Shown here one piece after another: positions 7,194-12,600 of a stretch of 12,600 nucleotides of DNA (within the stretch, counting starts at the first letter, position 1; each line of letters starts with the position of its first letter). This stretch comes from DAOTVS01 sp034436375 (lineage in GTDB: Bacteria; Chloroflexota; Anaerolineae; SpSt-313). The notes beneath the pieces were generated by a model. The model had not been told where the DNA came from. It saw nothing but the letters and a program-made list of their open reading frames with translations, and did no database searches. A program made the translations under genes and the position numbers. The stretch is from positions 1 through 12,600 of the forward strand of contig DAOTVS010000262.1 in assembly GCA_034436375.1 (NCBI GenBank), in the 5' to 3' direction.

Positions 7194-8063
7194 ATGATGC
7201 TAACTCTGCGGACTGTTCGCCTGGGCCGCAAAAGGGCGCGCATCCTGGGCAATATCCTGGCCTATGCGCTGCTGGTGGCCGGCGGCGCGATGATCATGCT
7301 GCCTTTCTTCTGGATGGTCTCGACCTCGCTGAAGAAGCAGTGGGACGTCTACATCTTTCCGCCGGTCTGGATCCCCAACCCGCCCCAGTGGCAGAACTAT
7401 GTCCAGGCGCTGAGCGTCTACCCGTTCCACCTCTATCTCTTCAACACGCTGCGTATCACCGTGCTCACCGTCTTTGGCGCTACCCTCTCCAGCGCTCTGG
7501 CGGCTTATGGGTTTGCCCGCCTGCGCGCCCCGGGGAAGGATTTGATCTTCATGGCCCTGTTGGGGACGATGATGTTGCCCTACGCTGTGACCATGGTGCC
7601 CATCTTCATGCTCTTCAACGCACTGGGCTGGGTGAATTCGTTCAAGCCCCTCATCGTGCCGGCCTTTTTCGGCAACGTCTTCTATATCTTCCTGCTCCGC
7701 CAGTTCTTCCTGACCATCCCGCGCGAGCTGGAGCAGGCGGCCCGCATCGATGGCTGCGGCTCGTTCATGATCTTCTGGCGCATCATCCTGCCGCTTTCAG
7801 TGCCGGCGCTGGCCACGGTGGCCATTTTCGAGTTTATGAACGCCTGGAATGACTTTTTGGGCCCGCTCATCTACCTGGCTGATGAGAGCAAGCGCACGGT
7901 GGCCCTGGCTCTGGCTTTTTACCAGGGCTCGGCGCGCATCGGGCCGCAGATGCACCTCATGATGGCCGTCGCTTTCGTCGTGCTCGTGCCGGAGCTGGTC
8001 CTGTTCTTCCTTGCCCAGCGCCTGTTCATTCAGGGTATCGTGTTTACCGGCGTGAAGGGATAG
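7194..8063 (+). CDS. ABC transporter sugar permease, MalG/UgpE type
   Basis: A 289-residue inner-membrane permease, partner of the preceding one. ATG 7194 has GGAGAGGG (7179-7186) seven bases upstream; a second ATG at 7197 is an equally simple alternative. Six membrane segments are visible, starting with ILAYALLVAGGAMIMLPFFW at 21-40. The EAA loop is EQAARIDGCGSFMIFWRIIL at about 180-199. NAWNDFLGPLIYL and the C-terminal QGIVFTGVKG are hallmark MalG/UgpE sequences. The heterodimer should import the sugar delivered by the 4284-5705 lipoprotein. No ATP-binding gene is present in the window, so a multitask MsmK/UgpC-type ATPase encoded elsewhere is expected. Confidence 0.95.
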   Translation: MMLTLRTVRLGRKRARILGNILAYALLVAGGAMIMLPFFWMVSTSLKKQWDVYIFPPVWIPNPPQWQNYVQALSVYPFHLYLFNTLRITVLTVFGATLSSALAAYGFARLRAPGKDLIFMALLGTMMLPYAVTMVPIFMLFNALGWVNSFKPLIVPAFFGNVFYIFLLRQFFLTIPRELEQAARIDGCGSFMIFWRIILPLSVPALATVAIFEFMNAWNDFLGPLIYLADESKRTVALALAFYQGSARIGPQMHLMMAVAFVVLVPELVLFFLAQRLFIQGIVFTGVKG

Positions 8064-8075
8064 AGCAAGGGAACG

Positions 8076-8123
8076 TGGCCGGGATTAGGGGATTAGGGGG
8101 GGTTCACCCCCTGGTCCCGGCCA
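8076..8123 (+). promoter_or_regulatory. Strong intercistronic hairpin with G-run cluster
   Basis: TGGCCGGG (8076-8083) pairs perfectly with CCCGGCCA (8116-8123), and inside it GGGGG (8098-8102) pairs with CCCCC (8107-8111) around TTCA. The left side carries GGGATTAGGGGATTAGGGGGGG-type runs (8081-8102) that could instead form a G-quadruplex. It sits between the second permease and the beta-propeller gene and could mark an mRNA processing or attenuation point. It also argues that the propeller gene starts after it. Confidence 0.6.
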
Positions 8124-8155
8124 TTGCACCTGGCCTACTGTTGAAAGGGTATCTC

Positions 8156-9187
8156 ATGTGTCCCTGTATCCACTTTGACCCCATCCGCGCCCACCGCGCC
8201 TATGGCGTGCCGGACCGCTACGAGTTCGTGCCCAACCGCAACGCGGATTACCTGAATGTTTTCGATGTGGCCACTGGGGCGTGCATCAAGCGCATCGGGG
8301 TCGCCAAGCGGCCCGATGTGACGGCCACGACGGCCGATGGCCGCTACCTGTACGTGACGGGCGACTATCTTGCCGTTATCGATCTGGAGACGCTCACGGT
8401 AGTGCGGACGCTTGCCCTGTGCCAGACTTCCGAAGTCCCAAAGACTTCGGAAGTCTTGACACCCCACTATGCCGCCAACCTCTTCCCCGACGGCCGGCGC
8501 ATGTTCCTCTTCAACTATGACGGCTCGATCGTCATCCTCCGCTATGCCGATGAGCCGGAGCGCCTGGCGGTGGAACAGGTCGTGCGCATCAACGAGCCCG
8601 CCGAGCCCGACGCGGCCGTGGGCGGCAAGGGCCACTTCTCGGCCGATGGGCGCCGCTATATCAACGCCAACTGGCACACAGACTCGGTCTTCCAAATCGA
8701 CCTCGAGCAGGGCTACCGCGTGACCACGCTCATTCCCACCGGTTTCAGCCGTCCTGATGATATGGTTATGACTGCCGACGAGTGCAAGGGCTACGTCGCG
8801 AGCTATGGCGGTGCGGCGGAGCTGAGCGCAGTGCACGTCTTTGACCTGGCGGAGCGGCGCATCACCAGAACGCTCAAGGTAGGGCGTCTGCCGGCCGGCT
8901 TGACCATGAGCCCCGATAGCCGCTATGCCTATGTGACCAATGTGGCCGACGGCTCCTTTTCCGCCATCGACACGGCCACCGACGAGGTGCTCTACACGGC
9001 CTCCGCCGCGCCGGAGTACCGCGCGGCCGGCATTGGCGGCGATCACCTGGACATCGAAGGCGTCACAGTCAGCGCCGACGGCTCGACCCTCTACGCCTAT
9101 GCCGTGAACTATGGCGCTCTGGTCGTCTTTGAAGGGCTCAGCCCCGCCGGCGTCCGCCGCGCCCGCTTTATCCCCGGAGGCGCCTGA
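8156..9187 (+). CDS. YVTN-type beta-propeller protein of unknown function
   Basis: A 343-residue protein made of repeated beta-propeller blades. ATG 8156 is preferred over the in-frame GTG at 8075 because GAAAGGG (8143-8149) lies six bases upstream and the earlier segment is a G-rich hairpin region. Blade signatures of the YVTN/lactonase-like class recur: YLNVFDVATGACIKRI, DGRYLYVTGDYLAVIDLET, MSPDSRYAYVTNVADGSFSA and VSADGSTLYAYAVNYG. No signal peptide or membrane segment is visible, so it is probably cytoplasmic, unlike many periplasmic propellers. Residues about 90-101 (TSEVPKTSEV) are encoded by an inserted palindrome and look like a foreign loop. Its stop overlaps the next start by one base (TGATG), so it is translationally coupled to the glycosidase. 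It may be a sugar lactonase-like enzyme or a binding scaffold; I cannot decide. Confidence 0.82.
   Translation: MCPCIHFDPIRAHRAYGVPDRYEFVPNRNADYLNVFDVATGACIKRIGVAKRPDVTATTADGRYLYVTGDYLAVIDLETLTVVRTLALCQTSEVPKTSEVLTPHYAANLFPDGRRMFLFNYDGSIVILRYADEPERLAVEQVVRINEPAEPDAAVGGKGHFSADGRRYINANWHTDSVFQIDLEQGYRVTTLIPTGFSRPDDMVMTADECKGYVASYGGAAELSAVHVFDLAERRITRTLKVGRLPAGLTMSPDSRYAYVTNVADGSFSAIDTATDEVLYTASAAPEYRAAGIGGDHLDIEGVTVSADGSTLYAYAVNYGALVVFEGLSPAGVRRARFIPGGA
8424..8456 (+). repeat. Small palindromic repeat inserted in frame in the beta-propeller gene
   Basis: AGACTTCCGAAGTC (8424-8437) and GACTTCGGAAGTCT (8443-8456) are exact reverse complements separated by five bases, and each half is itself nearly palindromic. 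It adds a TSEV-x-KTSEV duplication to the protein between a strand (VVRTLALC) and the next blade, a surface-loop position that tolerates insertion. It is unrelated to repeats A-C. It resembles short dispersed palindromes found scattered in some Chloroflexota and cyanobacterial genomes (from memory, not checked). Confidence 0.7.
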
Positions 9188-10935
9188 TGGCCACCATACA
9201 TCCCTTTGACCTGCAGGCCCGCGCCGAGCTGGCGGCCCAGAGCCTGACGGCGCTGCTGGACCCGCAGCGCGACGGCCTGATGTACTTCCTGGCCGAGTGG
9301 CGCGCCCGTCCCCCCCACGCCGACCACGGGCTGTGGGATTACGGCGACGGCTCCGGCCGCCACACCGATGCCCTCACCCTGGCCCGCAGCATGGTGCGCC
9401 CCGACTCGCCCGCTGCCGTACCCGGCCCCGGCGATGGGCAGCTCGAGGCCTGGATGCTGCGTTGCCTCGGCGATGAGGGCCTCTCGTGGCTGCCGGCGGA
9501 GCCCTGGGCCCGGCCCTGGGGCGCCGAGATGCTGCTGGCCGCCTGGCAACCCGAGCAGCCTGCCGCCGAGATCAGTTGGGCGCAGCGGGCCACGCTCATG
9601 GGCCTGCTCAGCCGCTTCCTCAGCACTCACGATGAGCGGTATATGGCGCGGGCGCAACGCCTGATCGATGCCCTGCTGCATATCGCGGTGCGCCATCCGG
9701 ATGGCCTGTTCTTCCCTGAGGGCTACTATCAGCCGGACGGCTGGGGCTATCGGGAGCCGGGCCTCTTTGCCGGCATCGAGGAATACAACGCCGTGCTGGC
9801 TGGCCCCGCGCTGCGCTGGTACCAGGCCACGCGCTATGAGCCTGCCCTGGCACTCGCCGAGGGGCTGGTCCGGTTCGCCCTCAGGCACACCCGGGGCTAC
9901 TCTCCTGATGGCACCTGGTCCGTAGCAGAAAAGGGCCTGAGCGATGTGGCCCATTTGCACACCCGGACCTCGTTTATCCTCGCCGTGCTCAAGCTGGGGC
10001 TGGAGCTGGACCGGCGCGAGCTGGTAGCCTGGGCCCGGCAGAGCTACGAGCACGCCCGCACCTGGGGCACCACGTTCGGCCTCTTTCCGGAGCACCTGGG
10101 CAACCGGCATGGCGAGATCTGCGGCACGGTGGACATGATCGAGCTGGCGCTCTTGCTGGGGCAGCATGTAGACCGCCGCTACTATGCCGACGCCGAGCGC
10201 TATGGCCGCAACCAGCTCCTGGAGAGCCAATACCTCTCTCTGGAGAGCCTGCAGAGGGCGCTGCTGCGGCTGCCCTCAGCGGAGGCGCCCGCGCCCTATG
10301 GCGGCGCGTATTCGACCCAGCATGGGGTCGCCGAGAGCCAGGTCGGCGGGTTTGCCGCCCGCTCCACTGTGAACGATGCCTTTCATCTGGATGCTACCGC
10401 CATGATGCAGTGCTGCAACGCCTCCGGAACACGCGCTCTCTATGACCTATGGCGCTATGCCATCGAGGAGTGCGCGCCTGTCGCTGAGGGACTGCCCCAA
10501 GTCTCGGTGCATCTGCGCTTCAGTGTGGAGACACTGGCTCTGCGCATCGTATCGCACGAGCCTGCGATGGGGCGCCTGGACATCACCGCCAGACGCGAGG
10601 CGGAAGTCAAGCTGCGCCTGCCCCAGACCGTTTCCCAGGCACTGCTAGTACGCGAGGGCGGCCAGGTTTCCCCCCTCACCGCGCACGACGGCTATGTATC
10701 TTTCGATGCCGCTGCGGGTGAGACTTCCAGCGTGTACTATGCTCTGCCGGAGCGGGAAGTGTATGAAACCATCGGTGCGCCCGGGCGACAGGCGGCGTGC
10801 CTGGGCCACTGGCGGGGCGAGACACTGATGCGCGTGGAGCCGGAGGGAACCTACCTGCCCCTCTATGTACGCACGCTCGACCTGCCGCCGGTGGAGCCCG
10901 CACTGCCTGCCGGCCCGATGATCGAATCGCTCTAG
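9187..10935 (+). CDS. GH127/GH146-like putative zinc-cysteine glycosidase (L-arabinofuranosidase-type)
   Basis: A 582-residue protein with an alpha-helical barrel character (repeated helix pairs from about residue 60 to 350) and a beta-rich C-terminal half from about 440. In GH127 beta-L-arabinofuranosidase HypBA1, zinc is held by a Glu and a Cys in an E-x-C motif and by a Cys-Cys pair, one Cys being the nucleophile. The same elements appear here: GEICGTVDM with Glu310 and Cys312, and MQCCNASGTRALYDLW with Cys409 and Cys410. The overall sequence is divergent, so substrate and even glycosidase activity are inferred. No signal peptide is present, which fits intracellular cleavage of an imported oligosaccharide. 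ATG 9187 overlaps the previous stop and has GGAGG at 9176-9180. The GH172 gene follows after 39 bases. Confidence 0.75.
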   Translation: MATIHPFDLQARAELAAQSLTALLDPQRDGLMYFLAEWRARPPHADHGLWDYGDGSGRHTDALTLARSMVRPDSPAAVPGPGDGQLEAWMLRCLGDEGLSWLPAEPWARPWGAEMLLAAWQPEQPAAEISWAQRATLMGLLSRFLSTHDERYMARAQRLIDALLHIAVRHPDGLFFPEGYYQPDGWGYREPGLFAGIEEYNAVLAGPALRWYQATRYEPALALAEGLVRFALRHTRGYSPDGTWSVAEKGLSDVAHLHTRTSFILAVLKLGLELDRRELVAWARQSYEHARTWGTTFGLFPEHLGNRHGEICGTVDMIELALLLGQHVDRRYYADAERYGRNQLLESQYLSLESLQRALLRLPSAEAPAPYGGAYSTQHGVAESQVGGFAARSTVNDAFHLDATAMMQCCNASGTRALYDLWRYAIEECAPVAEGLPQVSVHLRFSVETLALRIVSHEPAMGRLDITARREAEVKLRLPQTVSQALLVREGGQVSPLTAHDGYVSFDAAAGETSSVYYALPEREVYETIGAPGRQAACLGHWRGETLMRVEPEGTYLPLYVRTLDLPPVEPALPAGPMIESL

Positions 10936-10974
10936 AGTGCGGGTTTGTAGTGGGCGCTGGATTGGAGGTGCATA

Positions 10975-12057
10975 GTGCTTCTCGGTTACTCGACTCTTTC
11001 TGACCTGGCTCGCCTGCGGCGCGGCGTGCGGCGTGAGCGGATTTCCTCGTGGGACCGCACCGGCGGCAACGACGATTTCATTGTGCTCAAGCCCGGCGAG
11101 GCGCGTGCCATCGCTGACCTCTCCGGCGCTGGTTGCATCCGCCACATCTGGATGACGATGGAGAGCCATGAGCCCGCTTGGCCACGGCAGATTGCTCTGC
11201 GCCTGTGGTGGGATGGTGAGAAGGCGCCCAGCGTCGAGGTTCCCATCGGCGACTTTTTTGGCATCGGCCACGGCATTGTGAAGAACTTTTCCAGCTTGCC
11301 CCTGCAGATGAGCCCCGAGGATGGGCGCGCTTTTAACTGCTGGTTCCCCATGCCCTTCTCCAGCCGGGCGCGCATCGAGGTTGCCAATGAGACGCCGGCC
11401 GACTTTATCCTCTACTTTTACATTGACTATGAGACCTACTCTCCTGAGGCGGCCGCTGAGCTTGCAGCCGACTATGGCCGCTTCCACTGCCAGTGGCGCC
11501 GCCAGAACCCCACCGACGGCTGGGCCGACCTCTCGCGCCTGGGCGATGATGCCTTTCTCGCGGAAACCTGGCGCACGCCCAACCTCGATGGCCGCGGCAA
11601 CTGTATTATTCTGGAAGCGACCGGCAAGGGCCATTATGTGGGTTGCCACCTGGACATCGACAACTTTCAGCGCCAGCTCTGTCCCTGGTATGGCGAAGGC
11701 GACGATATGATTTTTATCGATGGCGAGCCCTGGCCGCCGCGGCTGCACGGCACCGGCACTGAAGACTATGTGAACCTGGCCTATGGCCCTACCCAGGAAT
11801 ACTGCGCTCCCTACCATGGCCTGACCCTCTACAGCGGCCAGGGCTGGCAGTGGGGGGGCAAGAACTCGGTCTATCGCTACCATATCGAGGACCCGATCTA
11901 CTTTGAAAAGTCGATCCTCGTCACCATCGAGCATGGCCACGCCAACAAGCAGTACCTCGACTATTCTTCCACGGCCTACTGGTACCAGACGGAGCCCCAC
12001 GCTCCTTTCCCTGCCTGGCCGCCACTGAGCGCCCGCCTGCCGAGACCGGATCGTTAG
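10975..12057 (+). CDS. DUF2961 family protein, GH172-type glycoside hydrolase
   Basis: A 360-residue protein of the DUF2961 family, renamed GH172 after members were shown to act on alpha-D-fructofuranose (difructose dianhydride) or alpha-D-arabinofuranose linkages. Family hallmarks are clear: RRGVRRERISSWDRTGGNDD at the N-terminus, LSGAGCIRHIWMTM, the VPIGDFFGIGHG segment, FNCWFPMPFSSRARIEVAN, GHYVGCHLDID, the strongly conserved HGTGTEDYVNLAYG whose Glu is a likely active-site residue, and YRYHIEDPIYFEKSILVTIE near the end. GTG 10975 is chosen because GGAGG (10964-10968) is six bases upstream. There is no signal peptide, so it is expected in the cytoplasm. Length is usual for compact GH172 proteins, which oligomerise in characterised cases. 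It is 39 bases after the GH127-like gene and surely in the same transcript. Substrate is not determinable. Confidence 0.88.
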   Translation: MLLGYSTLSDLARLRRGVRRERISSWDRTGGNDDFIVLKPGEARAIADLSGAGCIRHIWMTMESHEPAWPRQIALRLWWDGEKAPSVEVPIGDFFGIGHGIVKNFSSLPLQMSPEDGRAFNCWFPMPFSSRARIEVANETPADFILYFYIDYETYSPEAAAELAADYGRFHCQWRRQNPTDGWADLSRLGDDAFLAETWRTPNLDGRGNCIILEATGKGHYVGCHLDIDNFQRQLCPWYGEGDDMIFIDGEPWPPRLHGTGTEDYVNLAYGPTQEYCAPYHGLTLYSGQGWQWGGKNSVYRYHIEDPIYFEKSILVTIEHGHANKQYLDYSSTAYWYQTEPHAPFPAWPPLSARLPRPDR

Positions 12058-12087
12058 GCCTGGACCGTCCACCATTCTCCGAGGGCG

Positions 12088-12276
12088 TCGATAAGCTCGG
12101 CTGAGTGTTCGACCCGGGCCGCCCGAGGCTCCGGAAGCCTCGGGCTCAGAACGGCAAAGCCCCCTCTGGGGCTCGTGCAAGAGCGAATCCCGCCGTGCAA
12201 GCCAAGCGTCCACACGAGCCCGGAGGGCTTTCTTCTCAGCTTGGCGGCTTTAGCCCCGGGCACCCTCCACCGATTC
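12088..12276 (-). repeat. Palindromic repeat copy C (inverted relative to copy B)
   Basis: The reverse complement of this stretch aligns with copy B over most of its length. It shares AAGCCCTCCGGGCTCGTGTG exactly (here 12211-12230 on the + strand as its complement), GGCTTGCACG and GCTCTTGCAC in the same order, and GCCCGGGGCT at the end. On the + strand GATAAGCTCGGCTGAGTGTTCGA (about 12090-12112) resembles copy B's left end, as expected for a palindromic element. Internal arms AAAGCCC.../...GGGCTTT allow a long fold. Boundaries are approximate because the outer inverted repeat is weak. It lies 30 bases after the GH172 stop. Confidence 0.75.
12121..12145 (+). terminator. Putative terminator-like hairpin after the GH172 gene
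   Basis: GCCCGAGGCT (12121-12130) and AGCCTCGGGC (12136-12145) form a perfect 10-bp GC-rich stem around a five-base loop, 63 bases past the GH172 stop. It lies inside repeat copy C. No T-tract follows, so it may stabilise the 3' end or slow polymerase instead of terminating by itself. Confidence 0.5.
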
Positions 12277-12300
12277 GACAGCCTGCCTGTGCTGCGCTAG

Positions 12301-12312
12301 ACTGTGCACAGT
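12301..12312. promoter_or_regulatory. Perfect 12-bp palindrome upstream of the isomerase-type gene (candidate operator)
   Basis: ACTGTGCACAGT is a perfect palindrome, 84 bases before the ATG at 12396 and just outside repeat copy C. Its size and position suit a dimeric repressor. The regulator family cannot be named, and a single copy could be chance. Confidence 0.35.
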
Positions 12313-12395
12313 GTGGAAACCTCCTCTCACCTTGGGTGGTCTCCCCGTTGTTCGCGTCTTGACGGTTCCGCTTGCATACCTCAGGGAGGATGGGC

Positions 12396-12600
12396 ATGAA
12401 CATCGGTTTCGTCGCTAACGGTACCCCCGAAGAGGTCCTGACCCGCGCAGCGCGGCTGGGGTTCGATGGGGTGGAGCTTTGCTTCCGCGCGGGCGGGCCC
12501 TGTGACCTCACACGCTGGACGGCGGATGACACCAGGCGCGTGCAGGATCTGATCGCCAAGACGGGGGTCAAGGTGCTGACGGTCGCCTCGTTCGGTGTGC
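12396..12600 (+). CDS. Sugar phosphate isomerase/epimerase-type TIM-barrel protein (5' part, runs off the window)
   Basis: The first 68 residues are visible, beginning MNIGFVANGTPEEVLTRAAR, and the frame stays open to the window end. ATG 12396 is chosen for GGGAGG (12384-12389) six bases upstream; an in-frame ATG at 12390 is too close to that site. The pattern fits the xylose-isomerase-like TIM-barrel superfamily: a first strand with IGF, a helix, then LGFDGVELCF (strand with the ligand-side Glu), an amphipathic helix DDTRRVQDLIAKTG, and strand VKVLTVASFG. Members isomerise or epimerise sugars or act on inositol derivatives, usually with a metal ion. It probably continues the carbohydrate catabolic region, but with its own regulatory region. 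The precise reaction is unknown because the C-terminal part is missing. Confidence 0.82.
   Translation, partial: MNIGFVANGTPEEVLTRAARLGFDGVELCFRAGGPCDLTRWTADDTRRVQDLIAKTGVKVLTVASFGV

Larger units (their letters stand above)
12058..12395. other. 338-bp intergenic region with repeat copy C, hairpin, palindrome and ribosome-binding site
   Basis: This gap closes the glycosidase operon and leads into the isomerase-type gene. It contains repeat copy C (about 12088-12276), a very stable hairpin inside it (12121-12145), a perfect 12-bp palindrome (12301-12312) and the ribosome-binding site GGGAGG (12384-12389). TTGACG occurs at 12359-12364, but no -10 box stands at a normal distance. No credible gene is present in the gap. 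Confidence 0.65.

Noticed and set aside
8075..8155. Upstream GTG start for the beta-propeller protein
   Set aside because: The 27 extra residues come from a G-rich hairpin region; ATG 8156 has GAAAGGG at ideal spacing.
9109..10230. 373-codon open frame on the minus strand
   Set aside because: It is antisense to the GH127-like gene, is low-complexity in Gly/Ala/Gln and has no family resemblance.
10645..12213. 522-codon open frame on the minus strand
   Set aside because: It lies antisense to the GH172 gene and part of the GH127-like gene, both of which have family motifs and ribosome-binding sites. The translation has no recognisable domain; high GC content makes such long shadows common.
1..12600. 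CRISPR array, tRNA or rRNA genes
   Set aside because: No regularly spaced direct repeats, and no cloverleaf or rRNA-like sequence was noticed by eye; repeats A-C are palindromic and irregularly placed.

Overview
This window looks like a chromosomal segment of a GC-rich bacterium, most likely Chloroflexota (Anaerolineae-like). That placement is inferred from style and not from a marker gene. The clues are a solute-binding lipoprotein with a long Ala/Pro/Thr/Glu-rich linker after the lipobox, large hybrid kinases and HTH/ATPase/receiver proteins of a kind common in that phylum, many GTG starts with clear Shine-Dalgarno sites, and GC-rich palindromic intergenic repeats.

Layout. (1) Positions 1-127 are the 3' end of an unidentified gene. 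(2) Positions 161-2332 (+) encode a membrane hybrid histidine kinase with two receiver domains. It converges on 2773-4020 (-), a soluble protein with a HTH-like segment, a degenerate kinase-type ATPase domain and an intact receiver. A 440-bp intergenic region with one convincing hairpin separates them. (3) A divergent, structured 263-bp region leads into a carbohydrate-uptake and degradation cluster, all on the + strand: solute-binding lipoprotein (4284-5705), two ABC permeases (6262-7191, 7194-8063), a beta-propeller protein (8156-9187), a GH127-like putative zinc/cysteine glycosidase (9187-10935) and a DUF2961/GH172 glycosidase (10975-12057). (4) After a 338-bp gap, a sugar phosphate isomerase/epimerase-type TIM-barrel gene starts at 12396 and runs off the window.

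How it may work together. The lipoprotein would capture an oligosaccharide outside the cell and the two permeases would import it. No ATPase is encoded here, so a shared MsmK/UgpC-type ATPase elsewhere is expected. The two hydrolases have no visible signal peptides and would act in the cytoplasm. Their families (GH127-type L-arabinofuranosidases; GH172 D-arabinofuranose/fructofuranose enzymes) point to a furanose-containing glycan, possibly arabinan-like. The beta-propeller's role is unknown. The two signalling proteins next door could regulate the cluster, but nothing in the sequence proves it.

Non-coding structure is a strong theme. A family of imperfect palindromic repeats has one short copy and one about 216-bp copy in the 556-bp gap after the binding-protein gene, and an inverted copy after the GH172 gene. 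A different small palindrome is inserted in frame inside the beta-propeller gene. A strong hairpin with a G-run cluster precedes that gene, and a multi-stem leader precedes the binding-protein gene.
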